Under the pieces are notes generated by a model that ran no database searches, was not told where the DNA came from, and saw only the letters and a program-made list of their open reading frames with translations. The translations under genes and the position numbers were made by a program. A stretch of DNA of 64,000 nt from NCBI GenBank assembly GCA_016303065.1, contig JAEDMJ010000004.1, forward strand, positions 9,870-73,869. The letters are read 5' to 3'. Below, one piece after another: positions 1 through 8,190 of this stretch. Position 1 is the first letter of the stretch; each line of letters opens with the position of its first letter. The stretch comes from Clostridiales bacterium. Its GTDB lineage: Bacteria > Bacillota > Clostridia > Oscillospirales > QAMX01.

Positions 1-2
1 AC

Positions 3-971
3 GAATCGGCTGCAAGGACTTTTGCCGACCATCCTGCAATCTGGGGGATCGACATGGGAGACGAGCCGTCGGCCCTTGACTTCCCCTATTACGGACGGAT
101 TATCGCCGATGCAGACCGGAATTTTGAAAACCAGTTTGCCTATCTGAACCTTTATCCCAACTACGCTTCGGTTTCACAGAATTCATCGGCTCAGACGGTG
201 AACCAGCTCGGAACGCCGACTTACGGCGAGCACATCGCGCAGTATTGCAGGTATGTTCCGACGGACTATATATGCTACGATTTCTATATGTACAGCATCA
301 ATGTGGCGAAGGCATACGAAAATCTGCGTGTCGTGTCGAATGCCTGCCGGGCCACGGGGCGGGATATGTGGATCGTTCTGCAGGTGAACTCCAGCCGGCC
401 GGAAGAGTGGATGAGCGAGGATCAGCTTCGCTTTCAGGCGTATTCGGCCATGGCCTTTGGCGCGAAGAACATTATCTGGGCCTGCTATACTGCCGGATGG
501 TGGCACAATCAGGTGCTTGATGAGAACGGGGAGAAAACGGAGCAGTACGGAAAGCTCAGAAAAGTCAACGGCGAGATAAGGCGCATTGCCGATGAATATA
601 TGCGCTTCGAACGCGTTTCCACGCACTTTGTCGGGTTTGAGGGTCATCCCGACATGGAGGGCGTCGGACAGGAAACTGTCGGGGCTTTGGACACGGGAGT
701 GTTTTTAGGCGTAAAATCGGACGCCGGAGCTCCGATCGTCGTTGGACAGATGGTTTCCAGGGAGAGAAACGGTGAATACGCGCTCATGGTCTGCGCGGCC
801 GACGACGCTTTCGGCAGGAACCCAAAGGAATACAGCGTCGTGTTTTCGGCAAACGGAAGAACCGTGCGCGCGGTGGGGGGAAGCGGAGAAGCGGATGTAA
901 AAAGGCTTCCCGACGGACGCTTTGCCGTGCCGATAAGCAGCTGCGGAGGAGTTCTCATAATTGCAAAGTGA
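3..971 (+). CDS. Glycoside-hydrolase-like protein, C-terminal part (5' end outside window)
   Basis: The frame is open from the first bases of the window, so the gene starts upstream; the ATG at 54 is internal. The visible 322 residues begin with a segment (HPAIWGIDMGDEPS) typical of TIM-barrel glycosidases, where an acidic residue closes a barrel strand. Next come an aromatic-rich stretch (IIWACYTAGWWHN) and a C-terminal beta-rich part resembling the end domain of such enzymes. The polysaccharide-degrading genes downstream fit a role in glycan breakdown. The exact family (GH42-like or an unclassified clan-A barrel) cannot be settled without the N-terminus. It ends just before a hairpin with a T-run. 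Confidence 0.6.
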   Translation, partial: ESAARTFADHPAIWGIDMGDEPSALDFPYYGRIIADADRNFENQFAYLNLYPNYASVSQNSSAQTVNQLGTPTYGEHIAQYCRYVPTDYICYDFYMYSINVAKAYENLRVVSNACRATGRDMWIVLQVNSSRPEEWMSEDQLRFQAYSAMAFGAKNIIWACYTAGWWHNQVLDENGEKTEQYGKLRKVNGEIRRIADEYMRFERVSTHFVGFEGHPDMEGVGQETVGALDTGVFLGVKSDAGAPIVVGQMVSRERNGEYALMVCAADDAFGRNPKEYSVVFSANGRTVRAVGGSGEADVKRLPDGRFAVPISSCGGVLIIAK

Positions 972-1005
972 GAGCGCGGACTGCTTTTCTATTTTTTTCA
1001 AAAAA

Positions 1006-1039
1006 CAGGCACACCGGTTTTTGCCGGTGCGCCTGTTTT
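1006..1039. terminator. Bidirectional rho-independent terminator
   Basis: A 12-bp stem (CAGGCACACCGG against CCGGTGCGCCTG, one mismatch) has a T-rich loop. It is followed by TTTT on the plus strand and preceded by an A-run that gives a U-tract on the minus strand. It separates the convergent glycosidase-like gene and cotJC. Confidence 0.75.
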
Positions 1040-1056
1040 GAAGAAAATGGTGTTTT

Positions 1057-1662
1057 TCAGCCCTTTCTCCCGTTGAAGGCGGGGTTGAAGGCGTAAAAAT
1101 TCTTGGAATTAAGCTGTTCGGTGACGATGCGGAGCGCTTCGCCGAAACGCTGGAAATGAGTGATCTCTCTTTGGCGCAGGAATCGGATCGCGTCGCGGAC
1201 GTCGGGGTCGTCGCAGAGCCAGAGGATGTTGTCGTAGGTGGTGCGGGCCTTTTGCTCTGCCGCCATGTCTTCGCTCAGATCGGTTATGGGATCGCCTTTC
1301 GATGCGAACGCAAGCGCGTCGAAGGGGACGCCCGCCGCGTTTACGGGATAGACGCCGATTCCGTGGTCGGTGAAGTAGGCTTCAAATCCGCCGCGCTTTA
1401 TCTCGTCCACCGAGAGGTCGCGCGTGAGCTGATGGACGATGGCGGAAACCATTTCGGAGTGCCCCAGTTCCTCCGTGCCAATATCGGTCAGTACGGCCTT
1501 GACCTTGTCGTAAGGCATGGAGAATCTCTGGGAGAGGTATCTGTTTGCCGCGCCGAGTTCCCCGTCAGGGCCGCCCAGCTGGGTTATGACTATCCGCGCC
1601 AGGGCGGGGTTTGTGTTTTTGATTTTGACGGGGTATGCGAGCATTTTATCGTAAGTCCACAT
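1057..1662 (-). CDS. cotJC: Spore coat protein CotJC, manganese-catalase-like
   Basis: This 201-residue protein begins MWTYDKMLAYPV and matches CotJC, the manganese-catalase-like subunit of the inner spore coat. The ferritin-like helices carry conserved Glu/His candidates for a di-metal site, seen in EELGHSEM and in the later EITHFQRF. CotJC is made in the mother cell during sporulation. Whether it has catalase activity is unsettled for the family. It is the last gene of the cotJA-cotJB-cotJC operon, three bases after cotJB, and shows that the organism belongs to a sporulating lineage. Confidence 0.93.
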   Translation of the reverse strand: MWTYDKMLAYPVKIKNTNPALARIVITQLGGPDGELGAANRYLSQRFSMPYDKVKAVLTDIGTEELGHSEMVSAIVHQLTRDLSVDEIKRGGFEAYFTDHGIGVYPVNAAGVPFDALAFASKGDPITDLSEDMAAEQKARTTYDNILWLCDDPDVRDAIRFLRQREITHFQRFGEALRIVTEQLNSKNFYAFNPAFNGRKG

Positions 1663-1665
1663 TGG

Positions 1666-1911
1666 CTAAACCTCCCAGGGCCAGGGGCCGGTCACCCAGC
1701 TCCAGTATTCAGTGTCGTCGGTGTTCTGCGCCGTAAGCGGTCCGTACTTTTCCTGATAGGTTTTTACCGCTTTTTGGAAATCGGCCCGGCGTTCTTCATG
1801 GTACTTGAGCGCGTTAGGGCACTCGGGATGTGTATCGAGAAAAAGGGCCGCGTCGTCCATTGCAAAACGCTGGCTCTGTATTTCGGTCAAAAGCTTTCCT
1901 TTCTCAGTCAC
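1666..1911 (-). CDS. cotJB: Spore coat protein CotJB
   Basis: This 81-residue protein matches CotJB, with the conserved FALDD-like core (RFAMDDAALFLDTHP), the tyrosine-rich middle and the C-terminal PWPWE motif. It starts at a GTG whose last bases overlap the cotJA stop codon (GTGA), which indicates translational coupling. CotJB has no known enzymatic activity; it is a structural spore-coat component that depends on the other CotJ proteins. Confidence 0.92.
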   Translation of the reverse strand: MTEKGKLLTEIQSQRFAMDDAALFLDTHPECPNALKYHEERRADFQKAVKTYQEKYGPLTAQNTDDTEYWSWVTGPWPWEV

Positions 1912-2078
1912 TTTGCTTCCTCCGTTCCCAAAAAAGGTTTGTCGAGGGCGGGGAAGATCGTCCCGCGTTTGAGCGCGGTGTCTGTGTCATAGGGCGTTTC
2001 CCATGGCTGGATCGGCACATAGCTCATGGCGAGCGCCATGCCGCCGGAGGACACCTGCGCGGTCTGTCTGTCTTCCAA
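1908..2078 (-). CDS. cotJA: Spore coat associated protein CotJA (short gene)
   Basis: This 56-residue reading frame lies directly upstream of cotJB. It starts at a TTG preceded by GGGAG nine bases away. The product contains the CotJA signature AMSYVPIQPWETPYD and a second conserved block around RGTIFPALDKPF, both typical of CotJA. Its TGA overlaps the GTG start of cotJB by two bases. CotJA is required for assembly of CotJC into the coat in Bacillus. The gene order and overlaps make one operon almost certain. No convincing sigma-E or sigma-K promoter was identified upstream. Confidence 0.88.
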   Translation of the reverse strand: MEDRQTAQVSSGGMALAMSYVPIQPWETPYDTDTALKRGTIFPALDKPFLGTEEAK

Positions 2079-2156
2079 ATTTATTTACTCCCTTTTTGTT
2101 TGTGTGGCGGTGGACCCGTCCGTATCATGCTATGTGCCGGGAGCGGCGTTTGTTAC

Positions 2157-2186
2157 TTGACATTGCAAAGGCTGTTGTGCTATTAT
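2157..2186 (+). promoter_or_regulatory. Sigma-A-type promoter for the sugar isomerase-like gene
   Basis: TTGACA at 2157-2162 and TATTAT at 2181-2186 are separated by 18 bases. They lie about 30 bases upstream of the GTG start at 2217, which has GGAGG in front of it. Confidence 0.65.
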
Positions 2187-2216
2187 ATCGGTAAGAATAT
2201 ATGGAGGTGCTTTACT

Positions 2217-3098
2217 GTGAGCAAGTTTGTAATATCGGGTTTTGCGGATGAAGCCGCAAAATACGTGGACCAGCAGATGGACGTTCTCGATCCGATCGGT
2301 ATAAGATACATCGAGCTTCGCGGCTGCGGAGACAAGAATATCGGCGATCTGACAAAGGAAGAGGGCGAAGCCCTGGCAAAAAAGCTTTCCGACCGGGGAT
2401 ATAAGGTCAGCGCGATCGGTTCCGGCGTCGGAAAGACCAAGATCGACAGCGATCTTGACGCGCACTTTGCATTTTTCATGAACAACCTTCTGATGGCGCA
2501 GATTTTCAACGCGCCGTATATCAGAATGTTCAGCTTCTATCCCCCCGCAAGCGGAGAGCCGATTTCCGCTTTCCGCGACAAGGTTCTGTTTCAGTGGGAG
2601 AGATATGTCCGCGAGGCGGACAAGGCCGGCGTAAAGCTTCTCCACGAGAACGAGGGCGGAATTTTCGGACAGATGCCGTATCCCTGCCTTGACCTTGCCG
2701 AAAACCTTGGGATCGGACTTATTTTCGACCCGTCCAACTTTATACAGTCCGGCGTCAAGCCCTGGCCCGACGCTTTCTGCATTCTCAGAAAACATATTAA
2801 GTATATGCACATCAAAGACTGCCGCATGAGCGACGGTCAGGTTCAGCCCTGCGGTTACGGCGACGGAAATCTGGCAAGGATCTTTACGGAGCTTGACAAA
2901 ATGGGCTTTGAAGGCTTCCTCTCCCTCGAGCCCCATCTGAGCAAGTTTGACGGCTTTGACGGTCTTGAGTTTGAAGGCGGCAAGAAACAGACGATTTTTG
3001 CCATGGCGGATTCCGGCGCGAAGACATTCAATATCGCGGCGGAGGCGCTCTTTGCAACGCTGAGAAGCGTCGGTCTCGAGCCCTCCTTCGAGTGGTAA
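2217..3098 (+). CDS. Sugar phosphate isomerase/epimerase family TIM-barrel protein
   Basis: This 293-residue protein belongs to the xylose-isomerase-like TIM-barrel superfamily (AP endonuclease 2 fold). The GTG start at 2217 was chosen because it has GGAGG nine bases upstream and a promoter just before that; longer versions would run through the promoter. Metal-binding positions are suggested by the Glu in LLHENEGG, the Asp in IFDPSNF, the His in MHIKDCR and the Glu in LSLEPHL, as in IolE/IolH-type isomerases. The substrate is unknown. The GH31 glycosidase downstream suggests a role in using the released sugars (inference). Confidence 0.85.
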   Translation: MSKFVISGFADEAAKYVDQQMDVLDPIGIRYIELRGCGDKNIGDLTKEEGEALAKKLSDRGYKVSAIGSGVGKTKIDSDLDAHFAFFMNNLLMAQIFNAPYIRMFSFYPPASGEPISAFRDKVLFQWERYVREADKAGVKLLHENEGGIFGQMPYPCLDLAENLGIGLIFDPSNFIQSGVKPWPDAFCILRKHIKYMHIKDCRMSDGQVQPCGYGDGNLARIFTELDKMGFEGFLSLEPHLSKFDGFDGLEFEGGKKQTIFAMADSGAKTFNIAAEALFATLRSVGLEPSFEW

Positions 3099-3124
3099 AA
3101 AAAACACAAAGCTGTAATATGCGG

Positions 3125-3151
3125 CGCCCCTGCATTGACCGTGCAGGGGCG
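3125..3151 (+). terminator. Hairpin between the isomerase-like and GH31 genes
   Basis: A perfect 10-bp GC-rich stem (CGCCCCTGCA against TGCAGGGGCG) with a 7-base loop follows the stop codon. Only a short T-run comes after it, so it may terminate weakly or act as an mRNA-stabilising hairpin. Confidence 0.5.
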
Positions 3152-3255
3152 TTCTGACAAAACCGCGTTTTTGAAAAAAGCTTTCCGGCGCGGCAGTGAA
3201 AAATGCCGGGAAAGCAAAAAAACGCCCGCGGCGCTTTGACAGACCGAGGTGAAGA

Positions 3256-5229
3256 ATGAAATATATTAAATGCGAGGATTGTCTGAAGATCCGGGACGGA
3301 CATGAGCTTATCGAGATTCGCCCCTGGGGCAAGGACTCCATCCGCGTGCGCTCGACGCTTAATCCGGGGTTTTCCGAAAAGGAAAAAGGCCTTCTTCCCG
3401 CGAAAGAAGGCTCCGAATGGGTGTTTGAGCTCTCGGAAAACGGCGCGTCGGTCACAAACGGAAAAATCCGCTGCTCGGTTACGCCGGGAGGCTGTCTCAG
3501 CTTTTACCGGGACGACAAGCTTGTTCTGGCGGAGTATTACCGCGGACGGGACGCAAACCAGCACAGCCGCCCAATAAACATGATGGCGCGGCAGTACCGG
3601 ACAAAGGGCGGGGATTTTGAAGCGTTCGCGCGCTTTGAATCGAACCCCGGGGAAAAGCTTTTCGGCATGGGACAGTATCAGCAGCCGGAACTGAACCTTA
3701 AAGGCTGCGTTTTGGCTCTGGAACAGCGCAACAGCCAGATAAGCATTCCGTTTTACATTTCGAGCGAGGGCTACGGATTTCTCTGGAACCACCCGGGAAC
3801 GGGCGAGGTGAGCTTTGGCCGCAACTACACCCTGTGGCACGCGGACTGCTGTGACGAGCTGGACTACTGGGTCACGGTTGGGGATACTCCGAAAAAGCTT
3901 CTTGAAAACTATACCGGCGTAACGGGGCGGGCGCCGAGGTTTCCGAAAAACGCCCTCGGTCTCTGGCAGTCAAAGCTTCGCTATCGGACCCAGGACGAGG
4001 TTCTGGAGGTCGCGCGGGAGTACCGCCGCCGGGGGATCCCCCTGGACGTGATCGTGATCGACTTCTTTCATTGGCGCCACCAGGGCGACTGGTGCTTTGA
4101 TCCGGATTTCTGGCCGGATCCGAAGGCGATGGTCGACGAGCTGAAATCCATGGGTATCAGATGCCTGATCTCAATATGGCCGACGAGCGATTCGGAGAGC
4201 CTGAACTATGAGGAGCTTCGCGAAAGAGGTCTTCTGGTGAGGGCTGTCGACGGAACTCAGCAGCAGATAACCTGGGGCGGCAGCAATGTTGTGTTTGTGG
4301 ACGCCACGAACCCGGAGGCCAGGGACTTCGTTTGGGAAAAGGCAAAGAAGAATTATTACGACTGCGGAATAGATATGTTCTGGCTGGACTGCAACGAGCC
4401 GGAATTTTCCGCGGCGGACGCCCACGGGTACAGCTTTTTTGCAGGACCTCTGGAAAAATGCGCAGGACTCTATCCGAAACTGCATATGCAGACCTTTCGG
4501 GACGGTATGCTCGGCGAAGGGCGGACGGATATCGTGAACCTGTCCAGAAGCGCATGGGTCGGAAGCCAGCAGATGGGCTCGGTGATCTGGTCGGGAGACG
4601 TCCAGTCGGATTTTGTGGCGCTTCGGGACCAGCTTTCGGCCGGTCTGAACATCGGGCTTGCCGGAATACCGTGGTGGAGCTCCGATACGGGCGGGTTCCA
4701 GGGGAGCAGCGTTGAGGATCCGGGCTTTGCCGAACTTCTGATCCGGTGGTTCCAGTTTTCGGCGTTTTCGCCCGTGCTCAGAATGCACGGGGACCGGGCG
4801 CCGCACGATATCCCGCCGCTTTCGGATTCCGGCGGCGGAAAGATGACCACCGGACGCCCAAACGAGCTTTGGAGCTACGGCGAAGAGGCGGAGCGCATCT
4901 TCTGCAAGTATCTGAACATCCGCCTTGAAATGAAAGACTATCTGTCGTCGCTTATGGACGAGGCCAGTGAGAACGGTTCTCCCGTAATGCGCACGATGTT
5001 CTACGAATTTCCCGAGGACGAACGGTGCTGGGAGCTGGACGATCAGTACATGCTTGGCCCGCGCTTTTTGGTCGCTCCGGTTCTCCGGGCGGGAATGCAG
5101 AGGCGCGATGTGTATCTTCCGGAGGGAAGCTGGCGCAGCATTCACGGCGGACCGGTTGTGACCGGAGGCAGAACCGTCTGCGCGGAAACGCCCCTCGACA
5201 TTATCCCCGTCTTTGAGAGGGTGGACTGA
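3256..5229 (+). CDS. Glycoside hydrolase family 31 (alpha-glucosidase/alpha-xylosidase type)
   Basis: This 657-residue protein has the GH31 layout: an N-terminal beta-sandwich, a TIM barrel and C-terminal beta domains. The nucleophile motif FWLDCNEPE places the catalytic Asp at residue 378, and WSGDVQSDF gives the likely acid/base Asp at residue 448. The strand-end block RWFQFSAFSPVLRMHGDR is also diagnostic. No signal peptide is seen, so it probably acts in the cytoplasm on imported oligosaccharides. GH31 covers alpha-glucosidases, alpha-xylosidases and sulfoquinovosidases; the substrate cannot be read from these motifs. The start has GAGGTG just upstream. Confidence 0.93.
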   Translation: MKYIKCEDCLKIRDGHELIEIRPWGKDSIRVRSTLNPGFSEKEKGLLPAKEGSEWVFELSENGASVTNGKIRCSVTPGGCLSFYRDDKLVLAEYYRGRDANQHSRPINMMARQYRTKGGDFEAFARFESNPGEKLFGMGQYQQPELNLKGCVLALEQRNSQISIPFYISSEGYGFLWNHPGTGEVSFGRNYTLWHADCCDELDYWVTVGDTPKKLLENYTGVTGRAPRFPKNALGLWQSKLRYRTQDEVLEVAREYRRRGIPLDVIVIDFFHWRHQGDWCFDPDFWPDPKAMVDELKSMGIRCLISIWPTSDSESLNYEELRERGLLVRAVDGTQQQITWGGSNVVFVDATNPEARDFVWEKAKKNYYDCGIDMFWLDCNEPEFSAADAHGYSFFAGPLEKCAGLYPKLHMQTFRDGMLGEGRTDIVNLSRSAWVGSQQMGSVIWSGDVQSDFVALRDQLSAGLNIGLAGIPWWSSDTGGFQGSSVEDPGFAELLIRWFQFSAFSPVLRMHGDRAPHDIPPLSDSGGGKMTTGRPNELWSYGEEAERIFCKYLNIRLEMKDYLSSLMDEASENGSPVMRTMFYEFPEDERCWELDDQYMLGPRFLVAPVLRAGMQRRDVYLPEGSWRSIHGGPVVTGGRTVCAETPLDIIPVFERVD

Positions 5230-5298
5230 TTCCGGTAAGCCGTTAATCTGCAAAGAAAAAAGCGGGATTTGGGAAAATGCTTTGGCGGACTTCTCGTA

Positions 5299-5327
5299 TT
5301 GACTTGCGCTCTGCGGCGTTGTATAAT
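5299..5327 (+). promoter_or_regulatory. Sigma-A-type promoter for the chromate-type transporter
   Basis: TTGACT at 5299-5304 and a perfect TATAAT at 5322-5327 are separated by 17 bases, about 30 bases upstream of the ATG at 5357. Confidence 0.75.
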
Positions 5328-5356
5328 TATAATGATTAAAATTCGAGGTCGGCTGA

Positions 5357-5956
5357 ATGGAATTTCTCAAACTCTTCTGGACTTTTTTCAAGATTGGTCT
5401 CTTTACTTTCGGCGGCGGGTACGCCATGATCCCGATGATAACCGACGAAGTCGTCGCCAACAACTGGGTGGACATGGAGACGGTTGTCGACTTTATCGCC
5501 GTTTCGGAGTCAACTCCGGGGCCCTTTGCAGTCAACATTGCAACTTTTGTCGGCTGCAAGGTCGGCAATGAGCTCGGCGGACCGTTCCTCGGCGCACTTG
5601 GCGCTGCCTGTACGACTCTGGGGGTCATACTTCCGTCGTATATCATAATACTGATTGTGTCGAAGTTCTTCTATTCGGTCAAGGACAACCGCTTTGTCTC
5701 CGGCGCGCTTTCCGGAATCCATCCCGCTGTCATCGGGCTTATCGGGGCTGCGGCGGCAAGCATTCTCTTAAAGAACGTTTTGCCCTCGGGAACCTGGGCT
5801 TTGTCCGAGCTTGACTGGGTGTCGCTTTTGACGACGGCAGGACTTCTGGGGCTTTCGCGGATAAAGCTCGGCGCAAAAAAGAAGCCTCTCAACCCCCTGA
5901 TAATCATCGGGCTCGGCGCACTGGTCGGAATCGTTGTTTACGGCGTGATTCTTTAG
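5357..5956 (+). CDS. CHR-family (chromate-type) transporter, single domain
   Basis: This 199-residue membrane protein contains one CHR domain. The N-terminal signature FFKIGLFTFGGGYAMIPMI and the following STPGPFAVNIATFVG are typical of ChrA. About five to six hydrophobic segments are visible. Bidomain ChrA proteins are roughly twice as long; many Firmicutes use two adjacent single-domain genes instead. Here the neighbours are GH31 and nagB, so the partner is absent locally. CHR proteins export chromate or related oxyanions in characterised cases, but the natural substrate of the short versions is uncertain. Confidence 0.9.
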   Translation: MEFLKLFWTFFKIGLFTFGGGYAMIPMITDEVVANNWVDMETVVDFIAVSESTPGPFAVNIATFVGCKVGNELGGPFLGALGAACTTLGVILPSYIIILIVSKFFYSVKDNRFVSGALSGIHPAVIGLIGAAAASILLKNVLPSGTWALSELDWVSLLTTAGLLGLSRIKLGAKKKPLNPLIIIGLGALVGIVVYGVIL

Positions 5957-6018
5957 AGCCTCAGGAAAATCGTTTTGTTTTATAAGCAGTAAATCTGAAA
6001 TATAAAGGATGGTAGAAT

Positions 6019-6738
6019 ATGAGAATTATCGTCGATACCCCTGAAAACATTGCGCGCCTTGCCGCAAAGCGCTATGTCGCCCTTTTGAAAGAAAAGCCCA
6101 ACGCCGTGCTTGGCTACGCCACCGGTTCAACGCCCCTGGGGCTTTACGGGGAGCTTGCGCGCCTCAACGCGGCGGGAGAGGTTTCCTTTGCCGACGCGGT
6201 GACGTTTAATCTTGACGAGTACGTCGGACTTGACGGAACGCATGACCAGAGCTATCGCTGGTTTATGGACAAAAACCTCTTTGACCGCATAGACATTAAA
6301 AAAGAGAACACCCACGTCCCCTGCGGGATCGGCATGACCGATGAAAAAGCCGCCGGGTATGACCGCCAGATTGAAGCCGCCGGCGGGATCGATCTCCAGC
6401 TTCTGGGAATCGGCAACAACGGCCACATCGGCTTCAACGAGCCGGGAACTCCCTTCGGTTCCGTCACCCATGTCGTCGAACTCACCGAATCCACAAGACA
6501 GGCCAACGCCCGCTTCTTTGCCTCTATCGACGAGGTTCCCACCGCTGCGGTTTCGATGGGAATCAAGACCGTCATGAACGCCAGAAGCATTATCTTTATC
6601 GCCCTTGGAAGCGCGAAAGCTGAGATCGTCAAAAAGATGATCTGCGGCGAGGTCACTCCCGAGGTTCCCGCCTCCGTTCTCCAGCTCCACCCGGACGTCG
6701 AGGTTTACATCGACCACGCCGCCGCGGCGCTCCTCTGA
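6019..6738 (+). CDS. nagB: Glucosamine-6-phosphate deaminase
   Basis: This 239-residue cytoplasmic enzyme converts glucosamine 6-phosphate to fructose 6-phosphate and ammonia, feeding amino sugars into glycolysis. Visible motifs are the phosphate loop ATGSTPLGLY, the FNLDEYVGL strand with the catalytic Asp near residue 66, and GIGNNGHIGFNEPG with His 136 and Glu 141. The C-terminus ends soon after PASVLQLH, typical of the short Gram-positive form that lacks the allosteric extension. nagA is not adjacent. The start is preceded by AAAGGA, and a strong terminator follows. Confidence 0.96.
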   Translation: MRIIVDTPENIARLAAKRYVALLKEKPNAVLGYATGSTPLGLYGELARLNAAGEVSFADAVTFNLDEYVGLDGTHDQSYRWFMDKNLFDRIDIKKENTHVPCGIGMTDEKAAGYDRQIEAAGGIDLQLLGIGNNGHIGFNEPGTPFGSVTHVVELTESTRQANARFFASIDEVPTAAVSMGIKTVMNARSIIFIALGSAKAEIVKKMICGEVTPEVPASVLQLHPDVEVYIDHAAAALL

Positions 6739-6762
6739 TATTTGCGAAAAGTCCGATATTCC

Positions 6763-6798
6763 GCCGCCCGCAGAAAAACTTCTGCGGGCGGCGTTTTG
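6763..6798 (+). terminator. Rho-independent terminator after nagB
   Basis: A perfect 13-bp stem (GCCGCCCGCAGAA against TTCTGCGGGCGGC) has a 4-base loop and is followed by GTTTTGTG. Confidence 0.85.
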
Positions 6799-6800
6799 TG

Positions 6801-6856
6801 TTGACTTTGGAAATTGCCGGGAGTATAATATCCGCGGTATCCCCGGTGGGGGGATA
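6801..6856 (+). promoter_or_regulatory. Promoter plus CsoR-family operator
   Basis: TTGACT (6801-6806) and TATAAT (6824-6829) are separated by 17 bases. Just downstream, over the expected transcription start, lies the inverted repeat TATCCCC (6838-6844), GGTGG, GGGGATA (6850-6856). This A/T-flanked C-tract/G-tract palindrome matches the operator style of CsoR/RcnR-family repressors. Its position directly before the repressor gene implies autoregulation of the two-gene operon. Confidence 0.8.
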
Positions 6857-6883
6857 TTTTTGGGGGATAAGGGAGGGGATTTT

Positions 6884-7153
6884 GTGAAGCATGAACACGA
6901 ATCGACCGATGCGGTCATAAACCGGCTTTCGCGGGCAATCGGACACCTGGAGGCGGTGAAGCGAATGGTTGAGGAGGGGCGCGACTGTTCCGAGGTTTTG
7001 ATACAGCTTGCCGCCGTGAAAGCCGCAATAAACAATACGGGTAAGCTCATCCTTAAAGACCACATCGATCACTGCATCGTTGACGCCGTGCTCAACGGGG
7101 ACGACGCGGCCATAGCGGAGCTCCACTCTGCAATAGACAGGTTTGTGGTCTGA
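6884..7153 (+). CDS. CsoR/RcnR/FrmR-family metal-sensing repressor
   Basis: This 89-residue all-helical repressor belongs to the DUF156 family. The GTG start at 6884 is preceded by GGGAGGGG. With this start the metal-ligand positions are Cys35, His60 and Cys64, the Cys-His-Cys set of the copper sensor CsoR; His3 is also present, a position used by the nickel/cobalt sensor RcnR. It should bind the palindrome at 6838-6856 and release it on metal binding. It ends immediately before a DMT transporter rather than a copper ATPase, so the effector (copper, nickel, cobalt or an electrophile) is open. Confidence 0.88.
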   Translation: MKHEHESTDAVINRLSRAIGHLEAVKRMVEEGRDCSEVLIQLAAVKAAINNTGKLILKDHIDHCIVDAVLNGDDAAIAELHSAIDRFVV

Positions 7154-8050
7154 ATGGCGGGAAAGATGAACGGAAAACAGCGGAAGGCGGTGTTTTTTGC
7201 GGTTTTGGCCGCCGCCCTCTATGCGCTGAACTCTCCCTTTTCCAAGCTTCTTTTGAAGGACGTTGCTCCGACGATGATGGCGGCTTTTTTGTATCTCGGC
7301 GCGGGGAGCGGGATTTGGCTTGTCGGAAGGCTCCGGCGGTTTTCCGGAAAGCAGAAAACGGAAAAGCCGCTTACGCGAAAAGAGCTTCCCTTCACCGTGG
7401 GGATGGTTTTGCTTGACATCGCCGCTCCGGTTTTGCTGATGTTCGGGCTGAAGCTCACAACGGCGGAGAACGCGGCGCTTTTGAACAATTTCGAGATTGT
7501 GGCGACGTCTTTGATCGCCATGTGCTTTTTCGGGGAGAAGATATCCAGAAAGCTTTGGATCGCTGTCGGACTCGTATCGCTTTCAAGCGCGATACTGACC
7601 TTTGAGAATGCGAACAGCTTTTCCTTTTCGCCGGGATCGGTGCTGGTGCTTTCGGCCTGTGTGTGCTGGGGATTTGAAAACAACTGCACAAGGATGCTTT
7701 CGTCGAAGGATCCGATGGAGACCGTGGTGATAAAAGGCTTCGGTTCGGGTTTGGGAGCCGTGCTTCTGGCTTTGTGCCTCGGCGAAAATTTTCCGGGCTG
7801 GCGGCATGTCGCCGCGGCGATGCTGCTCGGATTTGTGGCTTACGGGCTGAGCATTTACTTTTATATCATGGCTCAGAGAGAGCTCGGCGCGGCGAAGACA
7901 AGCGCGTACTACGCTGTCGCGCCGTTCATCGGCGCGGGACTGTCCCTTTTGATCTTCCCGCGGGTTCCGCCAATCACGTTTTTTGTGGCGCTGGCGCTGA
8001 TGGCTGCGGGAACATATCTGGCTTCAGCGGACACAAAGCCGGAAGAGTGA
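7154..8050 (+). CDS. DMT-superfamily (EamA) transporter
   Basis: This 298-residue protein has about ten hydrophobic helices in two EamA repeats, the usual drug/metabolite transporter size. The first half contains FAVLAAALYALNSPFSKLLL; the second repeat starts near VLVLSACVCWGFENNCTRML. Its ATG directly follows the repressor stop codon, so both genes form one unit under the CsoR-type operator. By context it may export a metal, a metal complex or a metabolite linked to metal stress. Most EamA proteins handle amino acids or other metabolites, so a metal link is inference from position only. Confidence 0.87.
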   Translation: MAGKMNGKQRKAVFFAVLAAALYALNSPFSKLLLKDVAPTMMAAFLYLGAGSGIWLVGRLRRFSGKQKTEKPLTRKELPFTVGMVLLDIAAPVLLMFGLKLTTAENAALLNNFEIVATSLIAMCFFGEKISRKLWIAVGLVSLSSAILTFENANSFSFSPGSVLVLSACVCWGFENNCTRMLSSKDPMETVVIKGFGSGLGAVLLALCLGENFPGWRHVAAAMLLGFVAYGLSIYFYIMAQRELGAAKTSAYYAVAPFIGAGLSLLIFPRVPPITFFVALALMAAGTYLASADTKPEE

Positions 8051-8108
8051 GAAAAAAAGCCGCAGTATGCAATAGCCTGAATTTATCCGTGCCCGGAAAC
8101 GGGCAAAA

Positions 8109-8142
8109 AAAGCCTGCCGGTGTTTTCGCGCCGGCAGGCTTT
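8109..8142. terminator. Bidirectional terminator
   Basis: A perfect 12-bp stem (AAAGCCTGCCGG against CCGGCAGGCTTT) has a 10-base loop and A/T tracts on both sides. It lies between the convergent transporter and esterase genes. Confidence 0.8.
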
Positions 8143-8190
8143 GGGGCTTTTATACGGGGTGGATCTGCGCTTACTTGAAAAAGGAGCTGA

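Noticed and set aside
2130..3455. 441-codon minus-strand frame
   Set aside because: It runs antisense through the isomerase-like gene and its promoter, with no domain signal.
4171..5646. 491-codon minus-strand frame
   Set aside because: It is antisense to the GH31 and chromate-transporter genes and has no family-like sequence or ribosome site.
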